A DNA stretch of 64,000 nucleotides from Mycolicibacterium novocastrense. GTDB taxonomy: Bacteria; Actinomycetota; Actinomycetes; Mycobacteriales; Mycobacteriaceae. A model generated the notes under the pieces. It did not search any database and was not told where the DNA came from. It saw only the letters and a list, made by a program, of their open reading frames with translations. Position numbers and translations under genes: made by a program. The stretch covers positions 1-64,000 of the forward strand of contig NZ_BCTA01000069.1 in NCBI RefSeq assembly GCF_001570485.1, written 5' to 3'. Position 1 is the stretch's first letter. Each line of letters starts with the position of its first letter. This document shows positions 1-8,084 of the stretch, piece by piece.

Positions 1-1
1 G

Positions 2-61
2 GCTGAAGCGCTCTACTACCATCGCCAACGGCACCCTCACGCCGAGGAGGCACTCAGATAA
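2..61 (+). CDS. C-terminal end of an unidentified protein (partial)
   Basis: A frame open from the left edge gives 19 residues ending ...YYHRQRHPHAEEALR before a TAA stop. It is too short to recognise, and its 5' part lies outside the window. It is listed because the frame is open from the edge and runs in the same direction as the HIT gene that follows. The 232 bases between its stop and the HIT start show no other gene that I can support. It could also be a chance open frame. Confidence 0.3.
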   Translation, partial: AEALYYHRQRHPHAEEALR

Positions 62-293
62 GAGAACCTCCCGACATTCCGGGGCGGATCACCCTTCTGA
101 CGATTCGCCGACTCGACGAACACGCCACGATGGGATACGTCTCGGCCCACCGCCAGAGTCAACCGCGCCGAACGGCGATTCCTTGACGTCCTTGCCTTCA
201 CTGGACCCTTGCGATCGCTCGATGACACCTCCATTGGCGTGCGGCACGGCCCGTGTCGCACGGCCCCCTCGAGTCGTCACTATGCTCGACGCC

Positions 294-698
294 ATGGCGA
301 GCGTGTTCACCAAGATCATCAACGGGGAGCTTCCCGGCCGGTTCGTCTACGAAGACGACGACATCGTCGCCTTCCTGACGATCGCCCCAATCACCCAGGG
401 CCACACGCTCGTTGTGCCCCGAGCGGAGATCGACAACTGGCAGGACGTCGAGCCGGCGGCCTTCGGGCGCGTCATGGAGGTGTCCCAGTTGATCGGCAAG
501 GCCGTAGTCAAGGCGTTCCCCGCCGAGAGGGCCGGCGTGATCATCGCCGGACTCGAGGTGCCACACCTGCATGTGCACGTCTTCCCCACCAACGACCTCG
601 CCGATTTCGGGTTCGCCAACGCCGACCAGAACCCGTCGCCGGAATCCCTTGACGAGGCCCAGTCCAAGATCAGGGCGGCGCTGACTCAGCTGACCTGA
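294..698 (+). CDS. HIT-family nucleotide hydrolase/transferase
   Basis: This is a 134-residue single-domain histidine-triad protein, the normal length for the family. The triad His-Leu-His-Val-His-Val is at about residues 91-96, and the segment EDDDIVAFLTIAPITQGHTL is typical of the N-terminal half. HIT proteins hydrolyse or transfer nucleoside phosphoramidates and dinucleotides in the cytosol; the substrate cannot be told from sequence. I chose the ATG at 294 because family homology begins there (MASVFTKII). The frame is open further upstream, with ATG 282 and TTG 183 as alternatives. It resembles M. tuberculosis Rv0759c, which also sits beside phoR. Its last 13 bases overlap the convergent phoR stop. 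Confidence 0.85.
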   Translation: MASVFTKIINGELPGRFVYEDDDIVAFLTIAPITQGHTLVVPRAEIDNWQDVEPAAFGRVMEVSQLIGKAVVKAFPAERAGVIIAGLEVPHLHVHVFPTNDLADFGFANADQNPSPESLDEAQSKIRAALTQLT

Positions 699-2104
699 GC
701 CGCCACATCGGCGATGCGCGGCAGGCTCACCCTGAACGTGCACCCCTGCCCCGGCGCTGTGGTGACGTCGACCGTCCCGCCGTGGGCCAGAACCAGCGAG
801 TCGACGATCGACAATCCCAGCCCGGTGCCGCCGCTCGCCCGAGTGCGTGACGAGTCTGCGCGATAGAACCGTTCGAACACCCGGTGCGCATCCTCTTCCG
901 TCATACCCGGCCCCTCATCGCACACCTCGAGCACCGCGCGGTCGCCCGCGGTGCCCACCCGCACCGTGACCCCAGCGGTTTCAGGAGTGTGCTGAAGCGC
1001 GTTGGCCATCAGATTGCCCAGCACCTGGCGCAACCGGGCTTCGTCGCCGAGCACCTCCGGGGTGCCTGGCCCCTCGATCACCTCCAACCTGATGGTTCGC
1101 TTAGGGGCGATGGATCGCGCGTCGTGGACGGCGTCCGTGGCCAGAGTCAAGAGATCGACGCGCCGATGCTCGAGCGGGCGCTGCGCGTCAAGGCGGGCAA
1201 GTAGAAGGAGGTCCTCCACGAGCAGGCCCATCCGGCCGGACTCGCTCTCGATGCGGCTCATCAGCATCTCGACGTCGCGCGCCGCACCTTGCCGGTACAA
1301 CTCGGCGAATCCACGGATGGTGGTCAGCGGCGTGCGCAATTCGTGGCTGGCGTCGGTGATGAACCGTCGCATCCGCTCCTCGGAAGTGCGGGCCTGCTCG
1401 GCGGAGGCCTCCGAACCCGCCATGGCGGTCTGGATCTGGGCGAGCATGCCGTTGAGCGCCAACGACAATCGGCCCACCTCAGTGCGCGGATCGCGCTGTG
1501 GGACACGGCGATCGAAGTCGCCGGAGGCGATCGCCGCGGCGGTCTGCTCGACTTCGACCAGCGGGCGCAGGCTGCGGTGCACCACCGCATAGCCGACCAC
1601 CCCGAGCACCACCAACACCGCCAGCCCGATCCCCACTTGTGCATAGATCAACTCGCGCAAAGTTGTTTGCACAGAGGAGAAGTCGACGGCGACAGTGACC
1701 ACCCCCTCGGGGCTGCGGACCGTCATCGCGCGCCACTGCACGTCGGAGCCGCCGAGCGACCCGATGGTGACCGGTTCGGCGCCCACGTCGTTGTTCGCGG
1801 GCAGCGCGGGTTCGGCATCTCGGTCGTTAACGGCGATCCAGATGTGTCCGTCGGCACCGACGCCGCGGACGTAGAAGTTCGTCGGTGGCCGTGCGGGATT
1901 CGGACTTTCCAGCGCATCGTCGGCCCCTTGGCGCGGCGCCTGGGCCCACCCTCGCGAGGCATCCAGCAGTTCTTGGTCGACGCGGTTGCTCAGGGTGTGG
2001 CGCAGGATCGTGGTGACCGCCACGCCAGACGCGAGCAGACCGCACGCCACCAGCAACAAGGTGGCCGCCACCAGCGCCACCCTCAGTGGCAGGCGTGCGG
2101 TCAT
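686..2104 (-). CDS. phoR: PhoR sensor histidine kinase
   Basis: A 472-residue membrane sensor kinase that phosphorylates PhoP. Visible in order: an N-terminal membrane segment (about 7-33), a periplasmic sensor loop (about 34-152), a second membrane segment (about 154-176), HAMP linker, the H-box DASHELRTP with phospho-acceptor His254, an N-box (GNLMANALQHTPE), and G-boxes DEGPGM and GTGLGLS. The sequence closely matches mycobacterial PhoR from memory, with most divergence in the sensor loop, as expected for the input domain. It starts 23 bases after the phoP stop and is probably co-transcribed. PhoPR in mycobacteria controls cell-envelope lipids, acid response and secretion. Confidence 0.93.
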   Translation of the reverse strand: MTARLPLRVALVAATLLLVACGLLASGVAVTTILRHTLSNRVDQELLDASRGWAQAPRQGADDALESPNPARPPTNFYVRGVGADGHIWIAVNDRDAEPALPANNDVGAEPVTIGSLGGSDVQWRAMTVRSPEGVVTVAVDFSSVQTTLRELIYAQVGIGLAVLVVLGVVGYAVVHRSLRPLVEVEQTAAAIASGDFDRRVPQRDPRTEVGRLSLALNGMLAQIQTAMAGSEASAEQARTSEERMRRFITDASHELRTPLTTIRGFAELYRQGAARDVEMLMSRIESESGRMGLLVEDLLLLARLDAQRPLEHRRVDLLTLATDAVHDARSIAPKRTIRLEVIEGPGTPEVLGDEARLRQVLGNLMANALQHTPETAGVTVRVGTAGDRAVLEVCDEGPGMTEEDAHRVFERFYRADSSRTRASGGTGLGLSIVDSLVLAHGGTVDVTTAPGQGCTFRVSLPRIADVAAQVS

Positions 2105-2127
2105 CTACTCATTGTCGGCATTCTTCG

Positions 2128-2841
2128 TCACCGCTGCTCACGCAGCACGTACCCGACACCGCGCAGCGTGTGCAACAGACGCTTTTCGCCCGTGTCGATC
2201 TTCCGGCGCAGATAGGACACATAGGACTCGACGACATTGACGTCGCCGCCGAAGTCGTAGCGCCAGACGTGGTCGAGGATCTTGGGCTTGGACAGCACCG
2301 TTCCCGCGTTGATGATGAAGTACCGCAGCAGCGTGAACTCCGTCGGCGACAACGAGACCGGCTCGCCCGCCTTCCACACTTCGTGGGTGTCCTCGTCCAG
2401 TTCGATGTCGGCGAAGGACAGCCGGGAGTTGCGGGGCTCCTCGACGCCGCGGCCGGAGCGCCGCAGGATCACCCGCAACCGGGCCACCACCTCTTCGAGG
2501 CTGAACGGTTTGGTCACATAGTCGTCACCGCCGAGGGTGAGGCCCGCGATCTTGTCCTGGAGCGAGTCACGCGCGGTGAGGAACAGTGCGGGGGCGTCGA
2601 TACCGTCGGCGCGCAGTCGTCGCAGCAGACCGAAGCCGTCCATCCCGGGCATCATCACGTCGAGGATGACGGCATCCGGGCGTATCTCACGCGCCTTGTC
2701 CAGCGCGGCGGCTCCGTTAGAGGCGGTGTAGACCTCGAAGCCTTGGAACTTCAGGCTGACGGACAAGAGCTCGACGATATTGGCCTCGTCGTCGACGACG
2801 AGGATCTTGGCCTCCGGTGTGCTCTCCGGTAGTGCAGGCAT
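2128..2841 (-). CDS. phoP: PhoP response regulator (OmpR/PhoB family)
   Basis: A 237-residue two-domain regulator. The receiver domain (about 11-125) has acidic residues VVDDEA, phospho-acceptor Asp61 in VILDVMMPGMDG, the switch Thr in LFLTARD and Lys in VTKPFS. The C-terminal winged helix (about 140-235) has the usual transactivation loop and recognition helix (GGDVNVVESYVSYLRRKID). It is nearly identical over long stretches to remembered M. tuberculosis PhoP. I prefer the ATG at 2841, preceded by AGTAGG at good spacing; a GTG at 2847 is possible but lacks a spaced ribosome site. A PhoP box lies 50 bases upstream, suggesting autoregulation. Confidence 0.95.
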   Translation of the reverse strand: MPALPESTPEAKILVVDDEANIVELLSVSLKFQGFEVYTASNGAAALDKAREIRPDAVILDVMMPGMDGFGLLRRLRADGIDAPALFLTARDSLQDKIAGLTLGGDDYVTKPFSLEEVVARLRVILRRSGRGVEEPRNSRLSFADIELDEDTHEVWKAGEPVSLSPTEFTLLRYFIINAGTVLSKPKILDHVWRYDFGGDVNVVESYVSYLRRKIDTGEKRLLHTLRGVGYVLREQR

Positions 2842-2890
2842 GGCCACCTACTCACTGTCCGTCTTCCGCCAGTGATGTTCCTGCGAACAG

Positions 2891-2908
2891 GCTGTGTACT
2901 AGCTGTGA
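2891..2908 (-). promoter_or_regulatory. PhoP direct-repeat box
   Basis: Read on the minus strand the site is TCACAGC-TAGT-ACACAGC: two 7-base direct repeats separated by 4 bases. This is the arrangement known for mycobacterial PhoP (TCACAGC repeats). It lies about 50 bases upstream of phoP and 33 bases upstream of the divergent repeat-protein gene, so it could control both. Confidence 0.75.
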
Positions 2909-2941
2909 GTCTTGATGTTGCGCCGTCCATAGACTGAAGTC

Positions 2942-3763
2942 ATGAACTTCGGCAAAGCGCTGACCGATATCGCGACCGCACCGGCGCGAGCCGCCCTGGC
3001 GGTCGCCGACGCGGGGCTGGCCATGGCGACCGGGGCGGTGAGCATGGCTCAGCGGACGCTCGGCGAAGCCGCCGAGGCTCGGCCCGGATCGGCATCGTTC
3101 GCCACCATGCTGGGCCTGAACGACGCCGTCGAGCGGGCAAATCGGCTGGCACGTCTGATGGACGACGACGCCCCGCTGGGCCGGGCGTTGGCCCCCAACG
3201 GACCGCTGGACCGGTTGCTGCGACCGGGCGGACTGATCGATCAGCTGACCACCGAGGGTGGCCTGCTTGATCGGGTAACCGCGGAGAACGGTGCGGTCGC
3301 GAGGGCCGTGGCCCCCGGAGGGCTGGTGGACCAGCTGATGGCCGAGGGCGGTCTGGTGGACAGGATGACCACCGACGACGGTGCTCTGTCGCGGGTGATC
3401 GCACCGGGCGGGTTGGCCGATCAGCTGCTGGCCAACGATGGTCTCGTCGAACGGGTGCTGCGTGAGGACGGCGTGGCCGACCGCCTACTGGCCGAGGACG
3501 GCCTGCTGGACACGCTCACCGATCCAGACGGTCCGCTGCTCAAGCTCGCCGACGTCGCCGACACACTCAACCGGCTCGCGCCCGGCCTCGAAGCGCTGGC
3601 GCCGACGATCGACGCGCTGCACGACGCTGTCGTGACGTTGAGCCAGGTCGTCAACCCGCTGAGCAATATCGCCGACCGGATTCCGCTGCCCGGCCGACGG
3701 CCGCGCGCCAGGACGTCGTCAAGGACAGTGACCTCTCAACGCATCATCGACGTCGAGGAGTGA
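2942..3763 (+). CDS. Protein with tandem Gly-Leu-x-Asp repeats, unknown function
   Basis: A 273-residue acidic protein. An Ala-rich helical N-terminus (1-50) is followed by about ten degenerate 11-13 residue repeats of the form GGLxDxLxxxxG (about 75-190), then a leucine-rich helical part and a basic tail (GRRPRARTSSRT, about 250-262). There is no signal peptide or clear membrane segment. I do not recognise a family function. The regular spacing suggests a solenoid or extended surface-binding protein. It is transcribed divergently from phoP across the 94-base region that holds the PhoP box, so it may be part of the PhoP regulon (inference). Confidence 0.75.
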   Translation: MNFGKALTDIATAPARAALAVADAGLAMATGAVSMAQRTLGEAAEARPGSASFATMLGLNDAVERANRLARLMDDDAPLGRALAPNGPLDRLLRPGGLIDQLTTEGGLLDRVTAENGAVARAVAPGGLVDQLMAEGGLVDRMTTDDGALSRVIAPGGLADQLLANDGLVERVLREDGVADRLLAEDGLLDTLTDPDGPLLKLADVADTLNRLAPGLEALAPTIDALHDAVVTLSQVVNPLSNIADRIPLPGRRPRARTSSRTVTSQRIIDVEE

Positions 3764-3765
3764 AC

Positions 3766-4089
3766 TCAGGCGTCGGCCTCGATGGCCTTGATCGCCGCTG
3801 ACACGCTGTCCGGAGTCGGGGGCTGGTCTTCGGGCTGCCAACGCTGCAGCAACAACACCACCGCTCCCCGCAGCATCCGCACATAGTCGTCGACATCGGA
3901 TTGCTTATAGGACTCGATGCGCTGGGCGATGTCGGGCACCAGCGGTTTGATGGCGGTGGCGATGCTCAGGCCGAGGCCCCCTGCGGTCGCTCCCTTGTCG
4001 AGCAGCGTCAGGAGTTGCTCGACCTCGGACCGCGTGAGGCCCGGGTACACCTGCGGGAAGTCGGCGAGTAGATCGTCCTTGACAGTCAC
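3766..4089 (-). CDS. Small helical hypothetical protein
   Basis: A 107-residue protein beginning with GTG (TVKDDLLADFPQVYPGL...). It is predicted mostly alpha-helical, with a central small-residue segment (GATAGGLGLSIATAIKPLV) that is too polar at its ends for a confident membrane helix. No domain is recognised. The frame continues upstream through the tRNA-Thr gene, so the start must be internal. GTG 4089 is chosen because the protein-like sequence begins there. Its stop lies 2 bases from the convergent repeat-protein stop. Confidence 0.65.
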   Translation of the reverse strand: MTVKDDLLADFPQVYPGLTRSEVEQLLTLLDKGATAGGLGLSIATAIKPLVPDIAQRIESYKQSDVDDYVRMLRGAVVLLLQRWQPEDQPPTPDSVSAAIKAIEADA

Positions 4090-4139
4090 GGGCAGCGGAG
4101 TTCCCCGATCCGGCGACCCGATAAACTCGATGCCCGCAG

Positions 4140-4214
4140 GCCTCCTTAGCTCAGTGGTAGAGCAACGCTCTTGTAAAGCGTAGGTCGTCAGTTCAATCCT
4201 GACAGGGGGCTCCA
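4140..4214 (+). tRNA. tRNA-Thr (anticodon TGT)
   Basis: The acceptor stem pairs GCCTCCT with AGGGGGC. The D-arm (AGCTCAGTGGTAGAGC), an anticodon stem ACGCT/AGCGT with loop CTTGTAA, and the T-loop GTTCAATCC are all present. The anticodon TGT reads ACA threonine codons. CCA is encoded at 4212-4214. A strong hairpin follows 8 bases downstream. Confidence 0.95.
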
Positions 4215-4221
4215 CCTTCTT

Positions 4222-4256
4222 CAGCAGGGTCGTGGATTTGATCGACGACCCTGCTG
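4222..4256 (+). terminator. Hairpin terminator after tRNA-Thr
   Basis: A perfect 12-base inverted repeat (CAGCAGGGTCGT / ACGACCCTGCTG) with an 11-base loop lies directly after the tRNA. No T-run follows, which is usual for mycobacterial hairpin terminators. Confidence 0.6.
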
Positions 4257-4346
4257 CAGGATCGACGCACTTCGGCGGGGTTGCGTCAAGAACTCCTGGG
4301 CCTCCAATTCCGCCGATACGATAAGACAACCTGGAACGAGGTTGTC

Positions 4347-6302
4347 ATGACTGATTCGACCGCCGACTATCCGTTCGAATTGACTCAAACTCAAGCGCCC
4401 ACGGGCGTCGCCGGCGAAAGCGGAACTCGCACCGGGACATACGAGCCGTCGTCCGCTGGGTTCCGTTCATCGGCCGACATCCCGAAAATTGAGGTCGGTC
4501 AACAGCTCGACGACTTCGATCTGCTGCTCGAATTGGGCACCGGCGCATTCGCGAGAGTCTTTCTGGCCCGCCAACGGTCAATGCAACGACTGGTTGCGGT
4601 GAAAATATCCGCTAACCAGGGCCATGAACCACAGACGTTGGCGCAGCTGGATCACGACTACATCGTCCGGGTTTTCGACCAGCGAATCCTGCGCGCACAG
4701 AACTGGCGGCTCCTGTACATGCAGTATCTCCCTGGGGGCACGCTGCTGGATCTTGTTGAAACGGTTCATCGTGACAACAAACCACCCGAATCCGGTCGGG
4801 CGTTGCTTCGTGCGGTGGACGAAGCACTGGAAGCGCGCGGGGAAGTCCGTCCCACAGAGTCATCGACCCGGACCGAACTCGCCGCCCTCCCCTGGCCAGA
4901 CACCGTCGCGTGGCTGGGGAAGCGGCTCGCTGAGGCGTTGGACTATGCGAATTCACACGGCGTATTGCACCGCGACATCAAGCTGGGAAATGTCCTCCTC
5001 GCTGCCGACGGCACGCCCAAACTCGCGGACTTCAACATCAGCTTCGCCCGCAACGTAACGGGTGCAAGTCCCTTCGAATACTTCGGCGGCTCACTCTCCT
5101 ACATGTCGCCCGAGCAACTCGCAGCTTGCCAGCCGGGACACACCCTCGACATGGCGAGCCTCGATGCCCGAAGCGACATCTACTCCCTTGCCGTCGTGCT
5201 GTGGGAACTACTGACCGGGGGCAAACCATTCGATGATTCAGCGGCACAAGCTGCTCGGGTGAAGGCGGCCGGAGCGATAGGTGACATCACAGCGATCGAG
5301 TTGATGCTCACTACTCGCGCTCAAGGGGTGTCGCCGACGGCCCTCGCTGCGGTACCTCGGAACTGCCCCTCCGCACTGCTGAGGGTCCTCCTCAAGGCGT
5401 TGAGCGCCGATCGTGACCAGCGCTGGGATTCGGGCGCCGAACTCGCCGAGCAACTCCAGTTGTGTCTTGACCCGCGAGCTCGTGACCTGCTGGACCCACC
5501 CGCAAGAAGCTGGCGGATGCGGTTACGGCCGTTCTTCCTACCAATTGCGTTCCTAGCCATCATGATTCCCAACCTGCTGGCCAGCGCGTACAACATCCAG
5601 CACAATCAGTTGCTTATCGTCAGTCAGCTTTCCGAGTATGCGCAGGGCCGGTTCATGCTGGTCACCGCGGTGGCCAACGTGGTGTCCTTTCCGCTCGGCG
5701 CCGCGGTCCTGCTCTATTGGTATCGCTACATCATCCTGGTCCCACGCCGCCTACGACGTGGACCGGCACCCCCTGCAGAGACCTTGGCCCGAACGCGCCG
5801 CGACTGTCTTGTCGCAGGCGATCGGGCGGTATTCATAGTGTTCGGTTTGTGGTTGCTGTTAGGGCTGGCATTTCCGCTCACCATGCAGTTGGCCGCCGAC
5901 GGCATCTCTGGTAGGTCTGCGATTCATTTCTTCGGGTCGATCACGATTTGCGGCGCAATCGCGACCGCGTATCCGTTCTTCCTGTTGACTTTCTACGTCG
6001 TGCGAAGCGTCTATCCGGAACTAGTGGCATACGGACAGACAAACCCTGAGGAAGCCGAACAGCTACGAGCACTCAGCCGTCGACTACCACGCTATTTGGC
6101 GGTCGCGGCCTCCGTGCCGTTGCTCGGCGTCGTTGCCGTGACCTTCCTGACTCCCGCCGAGATCGCGCAAGTCATCGTGCCGATCCGCGCGCTGTGCATT
6201 GGGGGAATCGCCGGGTTCGTACTGGTGTATTGGCTGTCGCGGCAGATCGAATCTGACATCGAAGCGCTCGAGCGGGTAATTCACAACAGGGTGCAACACT
6301 AG
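4347..6302 (+). CDS. Membrane serine/threonine protein kinase with DFN motif and multi-pass C-terminus
   Basis: A 651-residue protein. After a disordered N-terminus (1-50) comes a Hanks-type kinase domain (about 55-375). It has a Gly loop LGTGAF (63-68), ATP Lys86 in VAVKIS, catalytic HRDIKLGN (Asp210, Asn215), metal-binding Asp228 and SPEQL in place of APE. Two oddities: DFG is replaced by DFN, and a roughly 40-residue insertion precedes the catalytic loop. From about 392 onward there are about six hydrophobic segments, so the kinase is cytosolic and anchored by a C-terminal bundle rather than the usual single helix with extracellular PASTA or similar domain. The start ATG 4347 follows GAACGAGGTTGTC. 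It converges on the sigma factor gene 40 bases downstream. All catalytic residues are present, so activity is likely. Confidence 0.85.
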   Translation: MTDSTADYPFELTQTQAPTGVAGESGTRTGTYEPSSAGFRSSADIPKIEVGQQLDDFDLLLELGTGAFARVFLARQRSMQRLVAVKISANQGHEPQTLAQLDHDYIVRVFDQRILRAQNWRLLYMQYLPGGTLLDLVETVHRDNKPPESGRALLRAVDEALEARGEVRPTESSTRTELAALPWPDTVAWLGKRLAEALDYANSHGVLHRDIKLGNVLLAADGTPKLADFNISFARNVTGASPFEYFGGSLSYMSPEQLAACQPGHTLDMASLDARSDIYSLAVVLWELLTGGKPFDDSAAQAARVKAAGAIGDITAIELMLTTRAQGVSPTALAAVPRNCPSALLRVLLKALSADRDQRWDSGAELAEQLQLCLDPRARDLLDPPARSWRMRLRPFFLPIAFLAIMIPNLLASAYNIQHNQLLIVSQLSEYAQGRFMLVTAVANVVSFPLGAAVLLYWYRYIILVPRRLRRGPAPPAETLARTRRDCLVAGDRAVFIVFGLWLLLGLAFPLTMQLAADGISGRSAIHFFGSITICGAIATAYPFFLLTFYVVRSVYPELVAYGQTNPEEAEQLRALSRRLPRYLAVAASVPLLGVVAVTFLTPAEIAQVIVPIRALCIGGIAGFVLVYWLSRQIESDIEALERVIHNRVQH

Positions 6303-6342
6303 CTGTCGCTTGAGCTGACTGTTCCAAGACTGACGGCCGAGA

Positions 6343-7128
6343 TCAGCCGGCCGCGGCGAGGAAAGATGCCTTGACCTGACTTCTCAACGTTTCCAACGCC
6401 TTTGCGAGCAGGCGCGACACATGCATCTGTGAACAGCCGATCTGCGCGGCGATCTGACTCTGCGTCATGTCCTCGAAGAAGCGCAACGTCAGCACGTCGC
6501 GTTCGCGGCTCGGGAGGGCCGCGATCAACGGCCGCACCGTCTCGACGTCGAGCACCTTGTCGAAGCCGGTGTCGTCACCACCGAAACTGTCACCTATGGA
6601 CGTCGAGTCGTCATCGCGCATCGCCGGTATATCGGTCGACAGCGTCGAATAGTTCGCCCCGGCGATCGCCGCCTGCACCACCTGCTCGCGATCGACCCCG
6701 AGGTGCTCGGCGATCTCGGTCGCGGTCGGTGCGCGTCCCAGGCCCTGCGCCAGCTTGGCGGTCGCCTTGTTCACGCGCATCTGGAGGTCTTTGACGGTGC
6801 GCGGGACTTTCACCGCCCACGCGTGGTCGCGGAAGTGCCGACGGACCTCGCCCATCATCGTCGGTACGGCGAAAGACAGGAATTCCGCTCCGTTGTCGAC
6901 ATCGAACCGATTCAGCGCATTGACCAGCCCGACACGAGCTGCCTGCACAAGATCCTCGTGTGCTTCACCGCGGTTGCGGTAGCGACGTGCGATGTGGTCG
7001 GCCAACGGCAGGCACCGCTCACAGATCAAATCGCGTTGCCGCTGATAGGCGCTCGACCCTTCGTCGAAGGTCTTGAGCTGACGGAACATCTCTGTCACGT
7101 CTGAATAGTCGGAGTTTGGTCCAGCCAC
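6343..7128 (-). CDS. SigF/SigB-family alternative sigma factor
   Basis: 261 residues, the length of mycobacterial SigF. Region 2 holds CLPLADHIARRYRNRGEAHEDLVQ and the -10 recognition part FAVPTMMGEVRRHFRD. Region 3 holds GRAPTATEIAEHLGV. Region 4 holds LPSRERDVLTLRFFEDMTQSQIA and the -35 helix IGCSQMHVSRLL. Similarity to M. tuberculosis SigF is clear but far from complete, so I read it as a SigF paralogue. I chose GTG 7128 from length; the frame is open to 7251. No anti-sigma (RsbW/UsfX) gene lies next to it, unlike canonical usfX-sigF. A SigF-type promoter upstream suggests self-activation. Confidence 0.88.
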   Translation of the reverse strand: MAGPNSDYSDVTEMFRQLKTFDEGSSAYQRQRDLICERCLPLADHIARRYRNRGEAHEDLVQAARVGLVNALNRFDVDNGAEFLSFAVPTMMGEVRRHFRDHAWAVKVPRTVKDLQMRVNKATAKLAQGLGRAPTATEIAEHLGVDREQVVQAAIAGANYSTLSTDIPAMRDDDSTSIGDSFGGDDTGFDKVLDVETVRPLIAALPSRERDVLTLRFFEDMTQSQIAAQIGCSQMHVSRLLAKALETLRSQVKASFLAAAG

Positions 7129-7190
7129 GGGTACGTCCGTCCCTAGAAAATGAAAACGCGGCTCGCGGATCTGAACCTGACCAACCCGTA

Positions 7191-7216
7191 TACCCTGGTA
7201 ATGACCAGCCGAAACC
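7191..7216 (-). promoter_or_regulatory. SigF-type promoter of the sigma factor gene
   Basis: On the minus strand, GGTTT, a 16-base spacer, then GGGTA. This matches the mycobacterial SigF consensus (GGTTT-N15-17-GGGTA). The -10 element is about 62 bases upstream of the GTG at 7128 and is oriented towards it, indicating likely autoregulation. Confidence 0.7.
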
Positions 7217-7283
7217 CGCCGGCGACGCGACCGGGCGGCGGTGGGCGGCACAGTGCATGCCGACGGCTTTTAAGCTGCTGGTC

Positions 7284-8084
7284 ATGGACGTCTGGACCAG
7301 GAACAACATCAGGATCGTTGGCCGCGCCAGCGGTCCGACGCTTCTCCTGGCCCACGGTTTCGGCTGTGACCAGAACCTGTGGCGGCTCATCGTCGACAGA
7401 CTGCAGGCGGACTTTCGCATCGTGTTGATGGACCACGTCGGCTCCGGCGCGGCGGACCCGAAGGCCTGGGACGACACCAAGTACTCGTCGCTGGACGGCT
7501 ACGCAGACGACATCGTCGAAATCCTGCGCGAACTCGACCTGCGCGACGTGGCCTTCGTCGGGCACTCGGTGGCGGCGATGATCGGAGTCCTCGCGGTCAT
7601 CAGGGAGCCCGACCGAATCGCCAAGCTGGTCATGGTCACTCCCTCGCCCTGCTACATCGATGACGACGACTACCGCGGCGGGTTCTCCCGGGCCGACATC
7701 GACGAACTTCTGGAGTCCCTTGAACTGAACTATCTCGGCTGGTCGCGTGCCATGGCCCCGGTGATCATGGGTAATAGCGACCGGCCGGAGCTGGCCGAGG
7801 AACTTGAATCGAGCTTCTGCCGAACCGATCCCGACTGCGCGCGGGTGTTCGCCCGCGCCACGTTCCTGGCCGACAACCGCACCGACCTCCCGCGGGTCCC
7901 TGTGCCCACGCTGATCCTCGAGTGTTCCGAGGATGCGATCGCACCGCGATCCGTCGGAGCGTATGTGCACCAACATATTCCAGGTAGTCATCTGGTCACA
8001 CTCGACGCCACCGGCCATTGCCCCCACGTCAGCGATCCGGATGTCACGGCCCAAGCGATCGGAAAGTTCGCTCTTCCGACATGA
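7284..8084 (+). CDS. rsbQ: RsbQ-like alpha/beta hydrolase (stress signalling)
   Basis: A 266-residue alpha/beta-hydrolase with triad Ser95 (VGHSV), Asp218 (CSEDAIAP) and His245 (ATGHCPH). It shares many diagnostic stretches with Bacillus subtilis RsbQ: FGCDQ, VGSG, SLDGYA, GHSV, PSPCY, NYLGW, FCRTDP and HCPH. In Bacillus, RsbQ is needed for its partner phosphatase RsbP to activate sigma B on energy stress; the plant receptors D14 and KAI2 are the same fold family. ATG 7284 is chosen because homology begins there. Its stop overlaps the RsbP-like start in an ATGA, implying translational coupling. It is divergent from the sigma factor gene. Confidence 0.88.
   Translation: MDVWTRNNIRIVGRASGPTLLLAHGFGCDQNLWRLIVDRLQADFRIVLMDHVGSGAADPKAWDDTKYSSLDGYADDIVEILRELDLRDVAFVGHSVAAMIGVLAVIREPDRIAKLVMVTPSPCYIDDDDYRGGFSRADIDELLESLELNYLGWSRAMAPVIMGNSDRPELAEELESSFCRTDPDCARVFARATFLADNRTDLPRVPVPTLILECSEDAIAPRSVGAYVHQHIPGSHLVTLDATGHCPHVSDPDVTAQAIGKFALPT

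Noticed and set aside
4090..4329. Longer version of the small helical gene at 3766 reaching 4329
   Set aside because: It would run through the tRNA-Thr gene and its terminator, so the internal GTG at 4089 is used.
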